Source: Stutzerimonas stutzeri (GTDB lineage Bacteria; Pseudomonadota; Gammaproteobacteria; Pseudomonadales; Pseudomonadaceae). Taken from it: a DNA stretch of 64,000 bases. A model generated the notes under the pieces. The model was not told where the DNA came from and did not search any database. It saw only the letters and a program-made list of their open reading frames with translations. Position numbers and translations under genes: made by a program. How positions within the stretch are numbered: position 1 is the first letter of the stretch; each line of letters opens with the position of its first letter. Positions 45,288-54,764 of the stretch are shown piece after piece. The stretch lies in the NCBI RefSeq assembly GCF_019090095.1, contig NZ_JAGQFP010000001.1, forward strand, positions 620,001 to 684,000. Reading direction: 5' to 3'.

Positions 45288-46046
45288 ATGAACAAACTTC
45301 CCCAAATAACCCTTGCTTTCTGGGTCATGAAAATCTGCGCCACGACGCTCGGCGAAACCGCCGGCGACCTGCTGTCGATGACCCTTGATGTGGGCTACGC
45401 CATGAGCTCGCTTATCCTTCTCAGCGGCTTTCTCGTCACCCTGCTGGCCCAACTGCGAACCCAGCGGTACCACCCGCCGCTGTACTGGGCAGTCATCCTG
45501 ACGACCAGCACCGCAGGCACGACCCTGTCGGACTTCATGGACCGCACCCTGGGTCTCGGTTACGTCACGGGTTCGGCTTTGCTGATCGGGCTGCTGCTGG
45601 TGATCTTCCTCGTTTGGCGCGTGAGCTGCGGTACGTTGGCGGTCGAGCGCATTCGCAACCTGCGCGGCGAGTCGTTCTACTGGGCGGCCATCCTGGTGTC
45701 CAACACCCTGGGTACGGCACTGGCCGATTACCTGGCCGATGACTCCGGCCTGGGCTTCGCTGGCGGCGCGCTGCTGATCGGCAGCCTGATAGCCGGTATC
45801 GCCTTGCTGCATGCGCGTACACGTCTATCGCCGGTGCTGCTGTTCTGGGCCGCCTTCGTCCTGACCCGCCCGTTCGGCGCAACGCTGGGCGACGTGTTGA
45901 CCAAGGCACCGGCACAAGGCGGGCTGGGATTCGGAACGGTCGGCTCGTCGCTGATCCTCGGCGGCATACTGGTCGGGCTGGTCGCCCTCGCCACGCTGTA
46001 CCAGCGGCGCCGCAACCGCCAGGAATCGCTACTGCTGGTCGGCTAG
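45288..46046 (+). CDS. COG4705-type membrane protein with four internal repeats
   Basis: The 252-residue inner-membrane protein contains four copies of a two-helix unit, each with a G-T/A-T-L-x-D/E signature: TTLGETAGDLLSM, GTTLSDFMDRTLGLGY, GTALADYLADDSGLGF and GATLGDVLTKAPAQGGLGF. Eight helices are expected. The repeated acidic residues next to Thr/Gly suggest a pseudo-fourfold transporter or metal site. The family is uncharacterised. The upstream region has only a weak ribosome-binding site. Neighbours give no clue. Confidence 0.8.
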   Translation: MNKLPQITLAFWVMKICATTLGETAGDLLSMTLDVGYAMSSLILLSGFLVTLLAQLRTQRYHPPLYWAVILTTSTAGTTLSDFMDRTLGLGYVTGSALLIGLLLVIFLVWRVSCGTLAVERIRNLRGESFYWAAILVSNTLGTALADYLADDSGLGFAGGALLIGSLIAGIALLHARTRLSPVLLFWAAFVLTRPFGATLGDVLTKAPAQGGLGFGTVGSSLILGGILVGLVALATLYQRRRNRQESLLLVG

Positions 46047-46272
46047 CCACAGGGCACAGATGCCGCGATCTGGATGAGTGCCGCGACAGGCGCCGAATTG
46101 GCCTGGGTCGCAGCATCCATCCAGACGCCCGGCCTGACGCCATAATCGGCGTCCTGCTGCGCTCAAGCTCAGCGGCATTAATGCGCCGCCCGTGCCATAT
46201 CAACAATTCGACGGATACACGGCGCCAGACGCACCGGCTAGAACTCGAGCTCCTTCACCAAGGGGCTCTGAA

Positions 46273-47370
46273 ATGCACACAAGAAAAACAATCCTGGCAG
46301 CCACCATTTCAGTATTCATCGCAGGCCATGCCTTCGCCGCCAGCGACTCCAGGCAAGACCAGACGGGTACCGACAACTATGCCGACGTGATGCAGCAAGG
46401 CGACGGCAACAGCATCACGCAGACCCAGAACGGCGACGGCAACGTGGCTTACACCAACCAGAGCGGTGCCGGTCTTACGGCCGACAGCGACCAGACCGGC
46501 GTTGGCAACATCTCCACCCTCGAGCAAACAGGCGCCAACGGCGTGATCTCGGTCAGCCAGGACGGTGCGTACAACCTCGCCACCGTGCTTCAGTCTTCGG
46601 CAGAAGTAGGCCACTCGGCCTCCGTCTCGCAGGTGGGTACCAGTAACCTGGCCTACATCGAACAGTTGGAATTTAACGGCAACAGCGCGGCGATCAGCCA
46701 GACCGGAGAGAGCAACGCCATCGAGGTATTTCAGGAAGGCCTTCTCCGGAAGGATTACAACGGCGTCCAGAACGGTGTTGGCAATACGGCCTATATCCAA
46801 CAAACAGGCGATGCCTATGCTCAGACCGAGCAGACCGGTACGGACAACGTCATCACCCTGACCCAGGATGGCTTCCCCTTCGGTGCCAGCGCATCGATCA
46901 GCCAAAACGGTACGGCTAACCAGGCGACGCTCGACCAGCGTTCACCCGGCCGTTATGCCTCTGGCGATGTAACCCTGACGCAGATCGGCACGAGCAACGT
47001 CGCGGATGTCGTGGAATCGGCTGGCTTCGGCTCGTTCACCTACACCCAGAACGGCACCGGCAACGAACTGACGGCCATGCAGAGCGGACGCTCGACGAGC
47101 GTCGAAGGGAGTTCCACCGGCGATTACAACCGGGTGGATATTCGCCAGGACTTCGACGGCAGCAGCCTGATCATCGACCAGAACGGAACCGCCAACGAAA
47201 TCGATGTGGATCAAACCGGCTTTTACGGCACGGCCAGCATCGGGCAGATCGGCAGCGAGAACTACGCCTCCGTCGTGCAGACCGGCACCGTGGAAAGCGC
47301 GCAGAGTTACAACGCGGTGATCATGCAGAACGGAACGGGCAACTCGGCGCTCGTCACCCAGGGCCCGTGA
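46273..47370 (+). CDS. Orphan curlin-repeat (functional amyloid-like) secreted protein
   Basis: The 365-residue protein has a signal peptide (ATISVFIAGHAFA) and then more than a dozen curlin-type repeats with spaced Gln, Gly and Asn (QTGTDNYADVMQQGDGNSIT; SQVGTSNLAYIEQ; QNGTGNELTAMQSG). Such repeats stack into a cross-beta fibre in CsgA/CsgB. No csgBEFG secretion genes lie nearby, so export depends on genes elsewhere or a different route. Right after the start codon the mRNA contains AAGAAAAACAAT (46281-46292), an A-R-N repeat of the Hfq/Crc kind. A strong terminator follows. Confidence 0.87.
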   Translation: MHTRKTILAATISVFIAGHAFAASDSRQDQTGTDNYADVMQQGDGNSITQTQNGDGNVAYTNQSGAGLTADSDQTGVGNISTLEQTGANGVISVSQDGAYNLATVLQSSAEVGHSASVSQVGTSNLAYIEQLEFNGNSAAISQTGESNAIEVFQEGLLRKDYNGVQNGVGNTAYIQQTGDAYAQTEQTGTDNVITLTQDGFPFGASASISQNGTANQATLDQRSPGRYASGDVTLTQIGTSNVADVVESAGFGSFTYTQNGTGNELTAMQSGRSTSVEGSSTGDYNRVDIRQDFDGSSLIIDQNGTANEIDVDQTGFYGTASIGQIGSENYASVVQTGTVESAQSYNAVIMQNGTGNSALVTQGP

Positions 47371-47396
47371 TGCCATAGCGTTAGGCGCAGTACGGC

Positions 47397-47420
47397 AAGC
47401 CCGCTGAGAAGCGGGCTTTT
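47397..47420. terminator. Rho-independent terminator between converging genes
   Basis: AAGCCCGCT and AGCGGGCTT form a 9-bp stem around GAGA, followed by TT on the plus strand and with A-rich sequence on the other side. It ends the curlin gene and may also act on the leftward response-regulator transcript. Confidence 0.8.
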
Positions 47421-47457
47421 GCTGGCAGTGGCTAGGTCAACACGAGGCTGCCGCGTT

Positions 47458-47847
47458 TCAAGCGCCTTCCAGCGCCAGGCAGACGCCGCGCTCCAGATCA
47501 CTGAAAAAGAAGGGCTTCTGCAAGGTAGGTATGTCGGAAAAACGCGAGTCCATACCGCTCGCGCCATAACCGGTGGCAAACAGCAGCGGAATGTCGCGTG
47601 CGATGAGCTGCTCGGCGATAGGAAAGCTCGACACGCCGTCGAGGTTGACATCGAGCACCGCCAGATCGAAGTCGCCGGTCTCTGCCGCCTGCAGCCCGTC
47701 GGCGAATTGCGAAAGCAGCTCGACATGCGCACAGCCAATGTCGGTCAGCATGTCCTCCAGCAACATACCGACCAGCGCTTCGTCCTCCACGACCAGCACC
47801 CGCAGGTGGCCGAAGCGACCTTGACTGGTATCGGGATCGTCAGTCAC
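47458..47847 (-). CDS. Single-domain response regulator
   Basis: The GTG at 47847 overlaps the kinase stop (GTGA), giving 129 residues: one receiver domain with VLVVEDEALVG, the phosphoacceptor Asp in LAVLDVNLDG, Thr in FATGYG and Lys in LQKPFFF. There is no output domain. The FATGYG/KPF pattern is typical of receivers paired with HWE kinases in general-stress or light-sensing pathways. It is co-translated with the kinase upstream. Confidence 0.88.
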   Translation of the reverse strand: MTDDPDTSQGRFGHLRVLVVEDEALVGMLLEDMLTDIGCAHVELLSQFADGLQAAETGDFDLAVLDVNLDGVSSFPIAEQLIARDIPLLFATGYGASGMDSRFSDIPTLQKPFFFSDLERGVCLALEGA

Positions 47848-49634
47848 GGCAGCGGCACCTCGATATGGCACTCCACCCCATCGACCGGGTAGGCCAATTG
47901 CACATCGGCACCCAGTTCACCCGCGAGGCCGCGCTCGAGCAGGCGCGACCCGAAACCCTTGCGTAGCGGCGACGACACGGCAGGCCCACCGTGCTCTTGC
48001 CAATGCAGGTGCAGGCAGCGGCCCGTCTTGCAGGGAACGATTTGCCATTGAAGGCGGACATACCCCGCCTCGTTGCTCAGCGCCCCGTACTTGGCTGCGT
48101 TGGTGCACAGTTCATGCAGTGCCATCGCCAGCGCCAGTGCCGCTTTGGGTCGCAAGCGCTGTGACGGGCCCTCGACGACGAAGCGTTTGTGGTCATGCGC
48201 CTGGAAGGGTGCTGCTGCCTGCTCGACGATGTCGTTCAGGTTCGCAGCCTCCCAGTTCTCCCGAGACAGCACATCATGGGCTTTGGACAGCGCAATCAAA
48301 CGGCCTTCGAACCAGCGATAACCTTCGCTGACGTCATCATGGCGGAAGCTTTGCGCAGCAATCGATTGCACGGTCGCCAGGGTGTTCTTGACCCGATGAT
48401 TGAGTTCGTTGAGCAGCAGTTGACGATGGTCCTCAGCCACCTTTCGCTCAGTGATGTCGACCAGCATGTTCACCGCGCCGATCACCTTGCCGGCCTGGTT
48501 GCGCAATGGCGCGGGATAGGCGAGAAACGGCACGCGGGTTCCGTCGGGCCGCTCGGCCACCGCTTCGGCGCCATGAATGGCGCGTTGCTCTTTCAGCGCA
48601 ACGGCCATCGGGCAGGCATCGTGAGGTAACGCTGTGCCGTCCGGCCAGTACAGGCGCCAGGTCACGCACCATTCATCGGTGCCGATGGTTGGCGTGCGGC
48701 CCGCCAGATCGATGCAGGCCTGATTGAAGAAGGTTACCTTGCCGGCCGCGTCAGTGGTGTAGACAGCCGTCGGCAACGCATCGAGCAGTTCACGCAGGCG
48801 GCGCTCGGCCTCCCGATTGGCGGCTTCCAGGCGCTTGCGGTCGGTGATGTCGCGCGTCACCGCCAGTTGCGCGAAGTTTGGCGATACGCCCGACTGTGGA
48901 CCAGGCAGTGCCATGGGCACGGCATGGGTTTCCATATGCCGGCGCGTGCCACTCAGGCTGACGATGTCGAATTCCCAGCTGAGCTTTTCGCCCTGGCAGA
49001 CGCGTTGATGCTGATCGAGCCAGTACGCGCGATGTTCCGGTGCAATCAGGTCGTACACGCACCGCCCTTCCACATCGCCCGCGGTCTGGGCGCCGACCAT
49101 GCGCAGGCCGGCCGGGTTCATCTGCACCAAGGTGCCATCCTGGTCGACGATCTTGACGCACTCAGGGGTGTTCTCAACGATGGCCGTCAGCCATTCCACG
49201 CTGCGTCGGCGATCGGCGCCGCATTGGCGGGCCGGCGTGTTGGCCTGAAAGCAGACGATGGCGCCAGTGATCTGCCCGGTATCGCTACGCAAGGCCTGAA
49301 TATTGGCCAGCACCGGTGTCGCCTCGTTGTCGGACCGTTCGATCAGCAAGACGACATCCTGTCCAGGACGCCCCGTCCGTATCGTTTCTGCCAATGGCGT
49401 ATCGGCAAAGGCCATGAGCGTCCTGTCCTGACACAGGATGCGCAGCCGCCCGTACAGCAGCAACCCATCGCCACAAAGCTGGCTGGCGACCTTGTTGTAC
49501 CGCTGCACCGCTCCGTCGGCATCGAGCGTGCAGACACCGATCGGCAGGACGTCGAGCATTTGCTCATCGAAAGGCAACGGGTGCTCGAACGTCTCGACGA
49601 CAGAGCTAACGGGGGGGCTATCTGTACTCAACAT
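47844..49634 (-). CDS. Triple-PAS HWE-family sensor histidine kinase
   Basis: The 596-residue soluble kinase has three PAS domains (about 25-135, 145-275 and 285-400; the last two end in VTRDITDRKR and VDITERKVAE), then a HisKA_2/HWE domain with His413 (ELNHRVKNTLATVQS) and an ATPase domain with HELCTNAAKYGALS and HWQEHGGPAV, which hold the His and Trp-x-Glu that name the family. There is no LOV Cys (no NCRFLQ), so input is probably redox or a ligand. It is divergent from mmsA (225-bp gap). Confidence 0.88.
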   Translation of the reverse strand: MLSTDSPPVSSVVETFEHPLPFDEQMLDVLPIGVCTLDADGAVQRYNKVASQLCGDGLLLYGRLRILCQDRTLMAFADTPLAETIRTGRPGQDVVLLIERSDNEATPVLANIQALRSDTGQITGAIVCFQANTPARQCGADRRRSVEWLTAIVENTPECVKIVDQDGTLVQMNPAGLRMVGAQTAGDVEGRCVYDLIAPEHRAYWLDQHQRVCQGEKLSWEFDIVSLSGTRRHMETHAVPMALPGPQSGVSPNFAQLAVTRDITDRKRLEAANREAERRLRELLDALPTAVYTTDAAGKVTFFNQACIDLAGRTPTIGTDEWCVTWRLYWPDGTALPHDACPMAVALKEQRAIHGAEAVAERPDGTRVPFLAYPAPLRNQAGKVIGAVNMLVDITERKVAEDHRQLLLNELNHRVKNTLATVQSIAAQSFRHDDVSEGYRWFEGRLIALSKAHDVLSRENWEAANLNDIVEQAAAPFQAHDHKRFVVEGPSQRLRPKAALALAMALHELCTNAAKYGALSNEAGYVRLQWQIVPCKTGRCLHLHWQEHGGPAVSSPLRKGFGSRLLERGLAGELGADVQLAYPVDGVECHIEVPLP

Positions 49635-49833
49635 GATGTCTCTATCCCAAAGTCACGATTGGATCTCGCTTCGTCGGTTCCTCTGAAAAACAGGCGCATT
49701 CGCGGGTTCCGGCGCATCCAGCGCTTTTCGCACTACGCTCATCAGTGTGCATTTGTGCAGAACGACTATGCGGTAACCCGCATTGATGTAAACAAATCTG
49801 CACCCTAGGATCTGGATATGCGTAAACGATCCC

Positions 49834-49845
49834 AATAACAACAAT
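49834..49845 (+). promoter_or_regulatory. Candidate Hfq/Crc target before mmsA
   Basis: AATAACAACAAT (four AAY triplets) lies 14 bp before the mmsA ATG and next to its ribosome-binding site AGGACC. Such A-rich CA motifs are bound by Hfq with Crc in pseudomonads to block translation during catabolite repression. Confidence 0.65.
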
Positions 49846-49859
49846 CGCTAGGACCCACC

Positions 49860-51371
49860 ATGACCCAGTCAAGTGCCATCCCCACAGTCAAACTCCTGAT
49901 CGGCGGTGAGCTGGTCGAGTCGGCCACCCGTGAGTGGCGCGACATTATCAACCCGGCGACACAGGAAGTCCTGGCCCGTGTACCTTTTGCCACCGACGCG
50001 GAAATGAATGCCGCCGTCGCCAGCGCCAAGGAAGCCTTCAAGACCTGGCGCAAGACGCCCATTGGCGCGCGCTCGCGGATATTCCTCAAGTACCAGCAGC
50101 TGATCCGCGAAAACATGAAGGAACTGGCCGCCATCCTCACCGCCGAACAGGGCAAGACCCTGCCCGATGCCGAAGGCGATGTATTCCGGGGCCTGGAAGT
50201 GGTCGAACACGCTGCCGGCATCGGCAACCTGCAACTCGGTGAGCTGGCCAACAACGTCGCCACTGGCGTCGATACCTATACTCTCCTCCAGCCGCTGGGC
50301 GTGTGCGCGGGCATCACCCCGTTCAATTTCCCGGCAATGATTCCGCTGTGGATGTTCCCGATGGCCATCGCCACCGGCAACACCTTCGTGCTCAAGCCAT
50401 CCGAGCAGGACCCGATGGTCACCATGCGCCTGGCCGAGCTGGCGCTGGAAGCGGGCGTGCCCCCAGGCGTGCTCAACGTCGTCCATGGCGGCGCCGATGT
50501 GGTGAACATGATTTGCGACCACCCGGATATCAAGGCGGTCTCCTTCGTCGGCTCGACCAAGGTCGGCACCCATGTCTACAACCGCGCCAGCCAGGCCGGC
50601 AAGCGCGTGCAATGCATGATGGGTGCGAAGAATCACGGCATCATCCTGCCGGACGCGCACAAGGAGCAAACGCTCAACGCCATTGCCGGTGCCGCCTTCG
50701 GCGCGGCGGGTCAGCGCTGCATGGCGCTCTCGGTGCTGATTCTGGTGGGCGAAGCTCAAAGCTGGCTGCCGGATCTGGTCGCCAAGGCGAAAACGCTGAA
50801 GGTCAACGCCGGCGCCGAAAGCGGCACCGACGTCGGTCCGGTGGTGTCCTGTGCCGCGCTGGACCGCATCAGTTCGCTGATCGAACGCGGCGTGTCCGAA
50901 GGGGCCGAGCTGGTACTGGATGGCCGCAACCCTCAGGTTGCGGGCTTCGAGAAAGGCAACTTCGTGGCACCGACGATTTTCTCCGGTGTGAAGCCTGAGA
51001 TGAGCATCTACCGCGAAGAGATCTTTGGGCCGGTGCTCTGCGTGATGCAGGCCGATACCCTCGACCAGGCCATCGAGCTGATCAACGCCAACCCCAACGG
51101 CAACGGTACGGCTGTATTCACGCGCTCCGGCGCTGCGGCGCGGCACTTCCAGGAAGAGATCGATGTTGGCCAGGTAGGCATCAACGTGCCGATCCCGGTA
51201 CCGGTGCCGATGTTCTCCTTCACGGGTTCGCGCGCCTCCAAGCTCGGCGACCTCGGCCCGTACGGCAAGCAGGTGGTGCAGTTCTATACGCAAACCAAGA
51301 CCGTCACCCAGCGCTGGTTCGACGAGAACGAGGTCGGCGGCTCGGTCAATACCACCATCAACCTGAAATAA
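49860..51371 (+). CDS. mmsA: CoA-acylating methylmalonate-semialdehyde dehydrogenase MmsA
   Basis: The 503-residue aldehyde dehydrogenase oxidises (methyl)malonate semialdehyde to propionyl-CoA or acetyl-CoA, the last step of valine breakdown. The family's features are visible: [19 protein letters not shown], the catalytic Cys in [19 protein letters not shown], and [18 protein letters not shown]. It is first in a rightward operon with mmsB, the hydroxyisobutyryl-CoA hydrolase and the acyl-CoA dehydrogenase. A CA motif precedes its start. Confidence 0.95.
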   Translation: MTQSSAIPTVKLLIGGELVESATREWRDIINPATQEVLARVPFATDAEMNAAVASAKEAFKTWRKTPIGARSRIFLKYQQLIRENMKELAAILTAEQGKTLPDAEGDVFRGLEVVEHAAGIGNLQLGELANNVATGVDTYTLLQPLGVCAGITPFNFPAMIPLWMFPMAIATGNTFVLKPSEQDPMVTMRLAELALEAGVPPGVLNVVHGGADVVNMICDHPDIKAVSFVGSTKVGTHVYNRASQAGKRVQCMMGAKNHGIILPDAHKEQTLNAIAGAAFGAAGQRCMALSVLILVGEAQSWLPDLVAKAKTLKVNAGAESGTDVGPVVSCAALDRISSLIERGVSEGAELVLDGRNPQVAGFEKGNFVAPTIFSGVKPEMSIYREEIFGPVLCVMQADTLDQAIELINANPNGNGTAVFTRSGAAARHFQEEIDVGQVGINVPIPVPVPMFSFTGSRASKLGDLGPYGKQVVQFYTQTKTVTQRWFDENEVGGSVNTTINLK

Positions 51372-51418
51372 CGCGGCTGGCGTCGTGGCCCTCGGTCGCG
51401 GCGCTGCCAGACGCCCCC

Positions 51419-51429
51419 AATAAGAAGAA
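51419..51429 (+). promoter_or_regulatory. Candidate Hfq target at the mmsB ribosome-binding site
   Basis: AATAAGAAGAA, an A-R-N repeat, overlaps the GAAGGA ribosome-binding site before the mmsB ATG (51440). It matches the binding preference of the Hfq distal face. Confidence 0.5.
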
Positions 51430-51439
51430 GGAAACGGCC

Positions 51440-52330
51440 ATGCATATCGGTTTTCTCGGACTCGGCAACATGGGCGGGCCCATGGCCCACAACCTGCTCA
51501 AGGCCGGCCATCAGGTCTGTGTCTATGATCTGTCCGCCGCGGCAGTCGCCAACCTGGTAGAAGCCGGCGCGCAAGCGTCCACCTCGCCTGCCGCCGTGGC
51601 CCAGGCCGGGGTCGACGTGATCATCACCATGCTGCCGGCAGCGGCGCACGTGAAGCAGGTCTATCTCGGCGAGGACGGCTTGCTCGCCCACGTGCCGGCC
51701 GGCGTGCTGTTGATCGACTCATCCACGATCGACCCGATGAGCGCGCGCGAGGTCGCCGCCGCCGCGGCGGAAAAAGGCAACCCGATGCTCGACGCTCCGG
51801 TCTCCGGCGGCACCGTCGGCGCGGCAGCAGGCACCCTGACCTTCATGGTCGGTGGCAGTGAAGCGGACTTTCAGAAGGCTCAGCCGATTCTCGCGACGAT
51901 GGGCAAGAACATCGTCCATTGCGGCGGCAGCGGCAACGGCCAGGTGGCCAAGGTCGCCAACAACCTGTTGCTCGGCATCTCCATGATCGGCGCCGCCGAA
52001 GCCATGTCCCTGGGCGTCGCGCTGGGGATGGACCCCAAGGTCCTGGCCGGGGTGATCAACTCGTCCAGCGGTCGCTGCTGGAGCTCGGAGATCTACAACC
52101 CGTTCCCCGGCGTGGTGGAGAACAGCCCGGCCTCACGCGATTACAGCGGCGGTTTTGGCACCGATCTGATGCTCAAGGACCTGGGACTGGCCAGTGAAGC
52201 GGCCAAACAGGTGCGCCAGCCGGTTATCCTCGGCGGTCTCGCGCAGCAGCTCTATCAGGCCTTCAGTATGCAGGGCCACGGTGGGCTGGACTTCTCCGCG
52301 ATCATCAAACTCTACCGTCAGGAGCACTGA
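51440..52330 (+). CDS. mmsB: 3-hydroxyisobutyrate dehydrogenase MmsB
   Basis: The 296-residue beta-hydroxyacid dehydrogenase has MHIGFLGLGNMGGPMAHNL (NAD binding), DAPVSGGTVGAAAGTLTFMV (substrate site), and the catalytic Lys in NGQVAKVANNLLLG. It oxidises 3-hydroxyisobutyrate to methylmalonate semialdehyde, the substrate of MmsA. It sits 68 bp after mmsA and 3 bp before the hydrolase gene. Confidence 0.95.
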   Translation: MHIGFLGLGNMGGPMAHNLLKAGHQVCVYDLSAAAVANLVEAGAQASTSPAAVAQAGVDVIITMLPAAAHVKQVYLGEDGLLAHVPAGVLLIDSSTIDPMSAREVAAAAAEKGNPMLDAPVSGGTVGAAAGTLTFMVGGSEADFQKAQPILATMGKNIVHCGGSGNGQVAKVANNLLLGISMIGAAEAMSLGVALGMDPKVLAGVINSSSGRCWSSEIYNPFPGVVENSPASRDYSGGFGTDLMLKDLGLASEAAKQVRQPVILGGLAQQLYQAFSMQGHGGLDFSAIIKLYRQEH

Positions 52331-52333
52331 GCA

Positions 52334-53389
52334 ATGACCCAGGCAGAAGCGCCGGTACTGATCGAGGTTCGCAACCGCGTCGGCTACCTCACCCTCAACC
52401 GTCCGGCGGGACTGAACGCTGTGACCCTGCCGATGGTGCGCAGCCTTCATCGCCAGCTGCAGGACTGGGCGGACGATCCGGATGTGGTTGCCGTGGTACT
52501 GCGCGCCGCCGGCGAGAAAGCTTTCTGCGCCGGTGGCGACATCCGCTCGCTGTACGACAGCTACCAGAACGGCGAAGACCTTCACCGCGTCTTCTTCGAG
52601 GAAGAGTACGCCCTCGACCAGTACATCCACGCTTACCGCAAGCCGCTGCTGGCGCTGATGAACGGCTTCGTGCTCGGCGGCGGCATGGGCCTGGTCCAGG
52701 GCGCGTCGCTGCGGGTGATTTCCGAGCGCACGCGCATGGGCATGCCGGAAGTGGGCATCGGCTACTTCCCGGATGTCGGCGGCAGCTACTTTCTGCCGCG
52801 GCTGCCGGGCAATCTCGGCATCTACATGGGCGTGACCGGCAATCACGTGGGCTCGGCCGATGCGCTGTACGCCGGCCTGGCTGATTACTGCGTGCCCTAC
52901 GAGCGGTTCGCCGAACTGGAACAACGCCTGGATCAGCAGGACTGGCGTGCGCCGGCTCAAGAGACGCTGACAAACCTGATCAGCACCATGGGCAGCACCA
53001 CGCTACCGGATGCGCCGTTCAAGACGCTGTTCCCGGCCATCGAGAAGCACTTCGCCCATGAAAGCATCGCCGACATCCGCCAGTCGCTCGCCGAGGAGAC
53101 TCGCCCCGACTATCGCGACTGGGCAGCCGAAACACTCAAGGTCATCGACAGCCGCTCGCCGCTGTCGCTTTGCGTCACGCTGGAAATGCTCCGTCGCGGG
53201 CGCACCCTATCGCTGGCCGAATGCTTTCGCATGGAGCTGCACCTGGACCGGCAGTGGTTCGATCACGGCGACATCATCGAGGGCGTTCGCGCACTGATCG
53301 TCGACAAGGACAAGACCCCGCACTGGAACCCACCTACGCTGACCGAAGTTACGCCGCAGCGGGTTGCCGATTTCTTCGCGGGCGTCTGA
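52334..53389 (+). CDS. 3-hydroxyisobutyryl-CoA hydrolase (enoyl-CoA hydratase family)
   Basis: The 351-residue crotonase-fold protein is longer than simple hydratases and has the hydrolase signature: FCAGGDIRSLYD, NGFVLGGGMGLVQGA and MPEVGIGYFPDVGGSYFLPR with the catalytic Glu and Asp. It hydrolyses 3-hydroxyisobutyryl-CoA, feeding MmsB. It lies in the mms operon. An enoyl-CoA hydratase for methacrylyl-CoA is not found in this window. Confidence 0.9.
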   Translation: MTQAEAPVLIEVRNRVGYLTLNRPAGLNAVTLPMVRSLHRQLQDWADDPDVVAVVLRAAGEKAFCAGGDIRSLYDSYQNGEDLHRVFFEEEYALDQYIHAYRKPLLALMNGFVLGGGMGLVQGASLRVISERTRMGMPEVGIGYFPDVGGSYFLPRLPGNLGIYMGVTGNHVGSADALYAGLADYCVPYERFAELEQRLDQQDWRAPAQETLTNLISTMGSTTLPDAPFKTLFPAIEKHFAHESIADIRQSLAEETRPDYRDWAAETLKVIDSRSPLSLCVTLEMLRRGRTLSLAECFRMELHLDRQWFDHGDIIEGVRALIVDKDKTPHWNPPTLTEVTPQRVADFFAGV

Positions 53390-53401
53390 GAGGAGCCATC
53401 C

Positions 53402-54553
53402 ATGCAAGACATCGAACTGAGCGAAGAACAACGGATGATCCGCGATATGGCGCGTGACTTCGCCCGCGCCGAGATCGCCCCGAAAGCGCAAGCCTGGGAA
53501 CAGGCCGGCTGGATCGACGACGAAACCGTGACCCAACTGGGCGAGCTCGGCCTGCTGGGCATGATCGTGCCCGAGCAATGGGGCGGAACCTACATCGACT
53601 ACGTCGCCTATGCCCTGGCCGTCGAGGAAATCTCGGCGGGCGATGGCGCCATCGGCGCGTTGATGAGCATTCACAGCTCGGTCGGCTGCGGCCCGATCCT
53701 CAAGTACGGCACGCCGGAACAGCAGGACGAGTGGCTGCCGGATCTGGCCGCTGGACGCGCCATCGGCTGCTTCGCCCTCACCGAGCCCCAGGCTGGTTCC
53801 GAGGCGCACAACCTGCGCACCCGCGCCGTGCTGGAGAACGGCGAATGGGTGATCAACGGCGCCAAGCAGTTCGTCAGCAACGGCAAGCGCGCCAAGATTG
53901 CCATTGTCTTCGCCGTCACCGATCCGGAGCTGGGCAAGAAGGGGCTGTCGGCGTTCCTGGTACCCACCGACAACCCTGGTTTCGTCGTTGACCGGATGGA
54001 AAGCAAGATGGGCATCCGTGCCTCGGATACCTGCGGCGTCACGCTGCGCGACTGCCGCATCCCCGAAGCCAATTTGCTCGGCCCACGCGGCAAGGGGCTG
54101 GCCATTGCCCTGTCGAATCTCGAAGGCGGGCGCATCGGCATCGGCGCGCAGGCGCTGGGCATTGCCCGCGCCGCATTCGAGGCGGCGCTGGGTTACGCCC
54201 GCGAGCGCATCCAGTTCGACAAGCCGATCATCGAACACCAGAGCGTGGCCAACATGCTCGCCGACATGCACACCCGTCTTAACGCCGCGCGGCTGCTGAT
54301 TCTGCATGCTGCACGCCTGCGCAGCGCCAATCTGCCGTGCCTGTCCGAAGCCTCCCAGGCCAAGCTGTTCGCTTCGGAAGTCGCCGAGTATGTGTGCTCC
54401 AAGGCCATGCAGATCCACGGCGGCTACGGTTATCTCGAGGATTATCCGGTCGAGCGCTACTACCGTGACGCGCGCATCACGCAGATCTACGAAGGATCGA
54501 GCGAGATCCAGCGGCTGTTGATTGCCAGGGAGCTGAATAACTACGGGTTGTGA
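53402..54553 (+). CDS. Acyl-CoA dehydrogenase, probably isobutyryl-CoA dehydrogenase
   Basis: The 383-residue flavoenzyme has the ACAD pattern: [19 protein letters not shown] (FAD and substrate), [23 protein letters not shown], and the catalytic Glu in [12 protein letters not shown]. Context (mmsA, mmsB, hydrolase) points to oxidation of isobutyryl-CoA to methacrylyl-CoA in valine degradation; the 2-methylbutyryl-CoA substrate is also possible. It passes electrons to ETF. It is last in the operon, ahead of a REP-like gap. Confidence 0.88.
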   Translation: MQDIELSEEQRMIRDMARDFARAEIAPKAQAWEQAGWIDDETVTQLGELGLLGMIVPEQWGGTYIDYVAYALAVEEISAGDGAIGALMSIHSSVGCGPILKYGTPEQQDEWLPDLAAGRAIGCFALTEPQAGSEAHNLRTRAVLENGEWVINGAKQFVSNGKRAKIAIVFAVTDPELGKKGLSAFLVPTDNPGFVVDRMESKMGIRASDTCGVTLRDCRIPEANLLGPRGKGLAIALSNLEGGRIGIGAQALGIARAAFEAALGYARERIQFDKPIIEHQSVANMLADMHTRLNAARLLILHAARLRSANLPCLSEASQAKLFASEVAEYVCSKAMQIHGGYGYLEDYPVERYYRDARITQIYEGSSEIQRLLIARELNNYGL

Positions 54554-54740
54554 CAATCCGCTTCGCGAGCAAGCCCGCTCCGACACGCTCGCACGGTCTT
54601 GCTTATGCAGAAGCCGGCGTGCTGGCGAATTTTTGCAAGAGCCGGCTTGCTGGCGAACAGCCCCGGCGACAGGAGCTAAAGTACAACCAACCTCAAGCAG
54701 TATTCCGAACGCCCGATGACGGCAACGCGAGCCGCCATCC

Positions 54741-54751
54741 AACAACAATAA
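54741..54751 (+). promoter_or_regulatory. Candidate Hfq/Crc target before the acyl-CoA ligase
   Basis: AACAACAATAA lies directly upstream of the AAAAGGA ribosome-binding site and 13 bp before the ATG at 54765, an almost perfect AAYAAYAA motif. Confidence 0.65.
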
Positions 54752-54764
54752 AAAGGATACGAAG

